NCBI GenBank assembly: GCA_949752745.1
Contig: OX457027.1
Span: forward strand, 75,150,700 to 75,214,699
Direction of reading: 5' to 3'
Source: Protula sp. h YS-2021
Lineage: Eukaryota > Annelida > Polychaeta > Sabellida > Serpulidae
DNA: 64,000 nucleotides
Shown: positions 63,251 to 64,000 of the stretch, piece after piece
How the letters are laid out: each line of letters starts with the position of its first letter
How positions within the stretch are numbered: the stretch's first letter is position 1
Program-made: the position numbers and the translations under genes
Notes under the pieces: generated by a model
What the model was told of the DNA's origin: nothing
The model's database searches: none
Seen by the model: the letters and a program-made list of their open reading frames with translations, nothing else

Positions 63251-63838
63251 TCAACCTGGTCTTTGCTTTTTTCGCAAATGACAAAAAAAAAAAAAAATGC
63301 CGAAATGGGGGAATTTTAATAATTTTTTTCTAAAATTGTGTAAATGTCGGTAAATACATGAATCTTCAAAACCCGACCTCTCCAACATCCCTTTTCGGGC
63401 AGCTTCCACCCGGGGAAACACGTTTTTGTGTATTAAAATTATGAAAAAATTACGTTCAGAAACAAAGTACTTCATTGTTTGGCCTAACAGTATTCGTTTC
63501 AGAGTTTTTCTCTCTTTCTTTATTCGGTAACTCGGCTGGGGCATGTCCTTGGACATGCTTGTTTTGGTGATTTTATCGCCTCTTGAAACATCTATTATTA
63601 TTGCCGTTGACAGCTGTTCTTGTTTATTCAAGAAAAACGCATACAAACTATTTCTGAGGCTTTTTTAGGACACTTTTTAACTTTATATTTTTTATTTTCA
63701 ACATTTTTGGCGTACTTTTTTTGTTCTTTTTTTCTAAAGCGTTCTTTTTTTTTGTACTTTTTTTTGCCATCAAGCGTTCTTTTTTTTAGCAGTTTGCGTA
63801 CTTTTTTTTTAAAACAACCTCCGGCAAGCCTGCACTAC

Positions 63839-64000
63839 GCAAGCAGTCAATAATTACTCGTTTTAAGGAAATGTATCTTGCTCAGCCCTCTTCAAGTATG
63901 CGCTGTGGCGGCATAAAGCTTAGGGATATTTACCATTTTTATACATCTAAACCTGTATAGATTATACATATTAAATGAATTTCAGATGAAACGTTGCACT
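63839..64000. other. Unannotated right edge
   Basis: No feature recognised. Confidence 0.4.

Larger units (their letters stand above)
57926..63832. mobile_element. 5.9-kb composite element with CAGGCTTGCCGG ends (6-bp target duplication)
   Basis: The left end CAGGCTTGCCGG (57926-57937) and the right end CCGGCAAGCCTG (63821-63832) are perfect 12-bp inverted repeats. CACTAC flanks both sides (57920-57925 and 63833-63838). T-rich GTACTTTTTT words lie just inside each end. The interior holds several arrays and nested insertions. No transposase frame was seen. The ends and duplication length resemble the T-rich hAT-like elements at 40900 and 60263. Confidence 0.65.

Overview
This is eukaryotic, almost certainly animal, nuclear DNA. 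It is AT-rich, its coding sequence is split into short exons with GT-AG introns, and most of the window is transposon and satellite sequence. The repeat style and the gene family suggest a marine invertebrate, perhaps a mollusc or another lophotrochozoan, or a cnidarian. I cannot fix the phylum from the sequence alone.

Three protein-coding genes can be assembled exon by exon. Gene A (minus strand, 37769 down to about 11855) and gene B (plus strand, 39655 to 54187) are head-to-head paralogues about 1.9 kb apart. Both encode secretory proteins that I recognise from memory as relatives of Dictyostelium protein DD3-3. They share a signal peptide followed by DVY(M/L)H(N/S)PRGSNNRL, a Cys-rich N-terminal half with a W-T-x-Q-H-x-C-G-G motif, an HFQWTGSNT motif and a Y-H-Y-x-C-x-RNNNF motif that resembles a cupredoxin-like core. 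Gene B (14 exons, 772 aa) continues into a beta-rich domain and one C-terminal membrane helix. Gene A (13 exons found, 660 aa) runs into a stop codon right after the cupredoxin-like motif, so it may be a soluble secreted form or may have further exons I could not find. Gene C (minus strand, 5777 to 2877, two exons, 275 aa) is a separate gene for a secreted, Cys-free, strongly basic protein that I do not recognise.

Layout: 1-2.3 kb, no gene seen; 2.9-5.8 kb, gene C with a hAT-like element in its intron; 5.8-11.8 kb, intergenic with an inverted-repeat element (7993-9545) and another repeat; 11.9-37.8 kb, gene A, whose introns hold nested hAT-like elements, several array-bearing elements and a 5.8 kb satellite of 114-bp units; 37.8-39.65 kb, the shared 5' region; 39.65-57.4 kb, gene B and its presumed 3' UTR; 57.9-63.8 kb, a composite TIR-bounded element full of nested repeats.

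Two observations stand out. First, gene B has tandemly amplified sequence across two of its exon-intron boundaries. Before exon 13 there are 25 copies of a splice acceptor plus exon start in mostly 78-bp units, and most units have the form of a phase-compatible 45-nt microexon and carry a TGACGTCA site. After exon 6 a splice-donor segment is repeated in degenerate form. Second, at least six loci with unrelated satellite arrays share one terminus: a tetranucleotide run, an ATAGG-type linker, a GC-rich hairpin, then CTAAAAAG or a close variant. This suggests one end-recognition mechanism shared by very different array-bearing elements.
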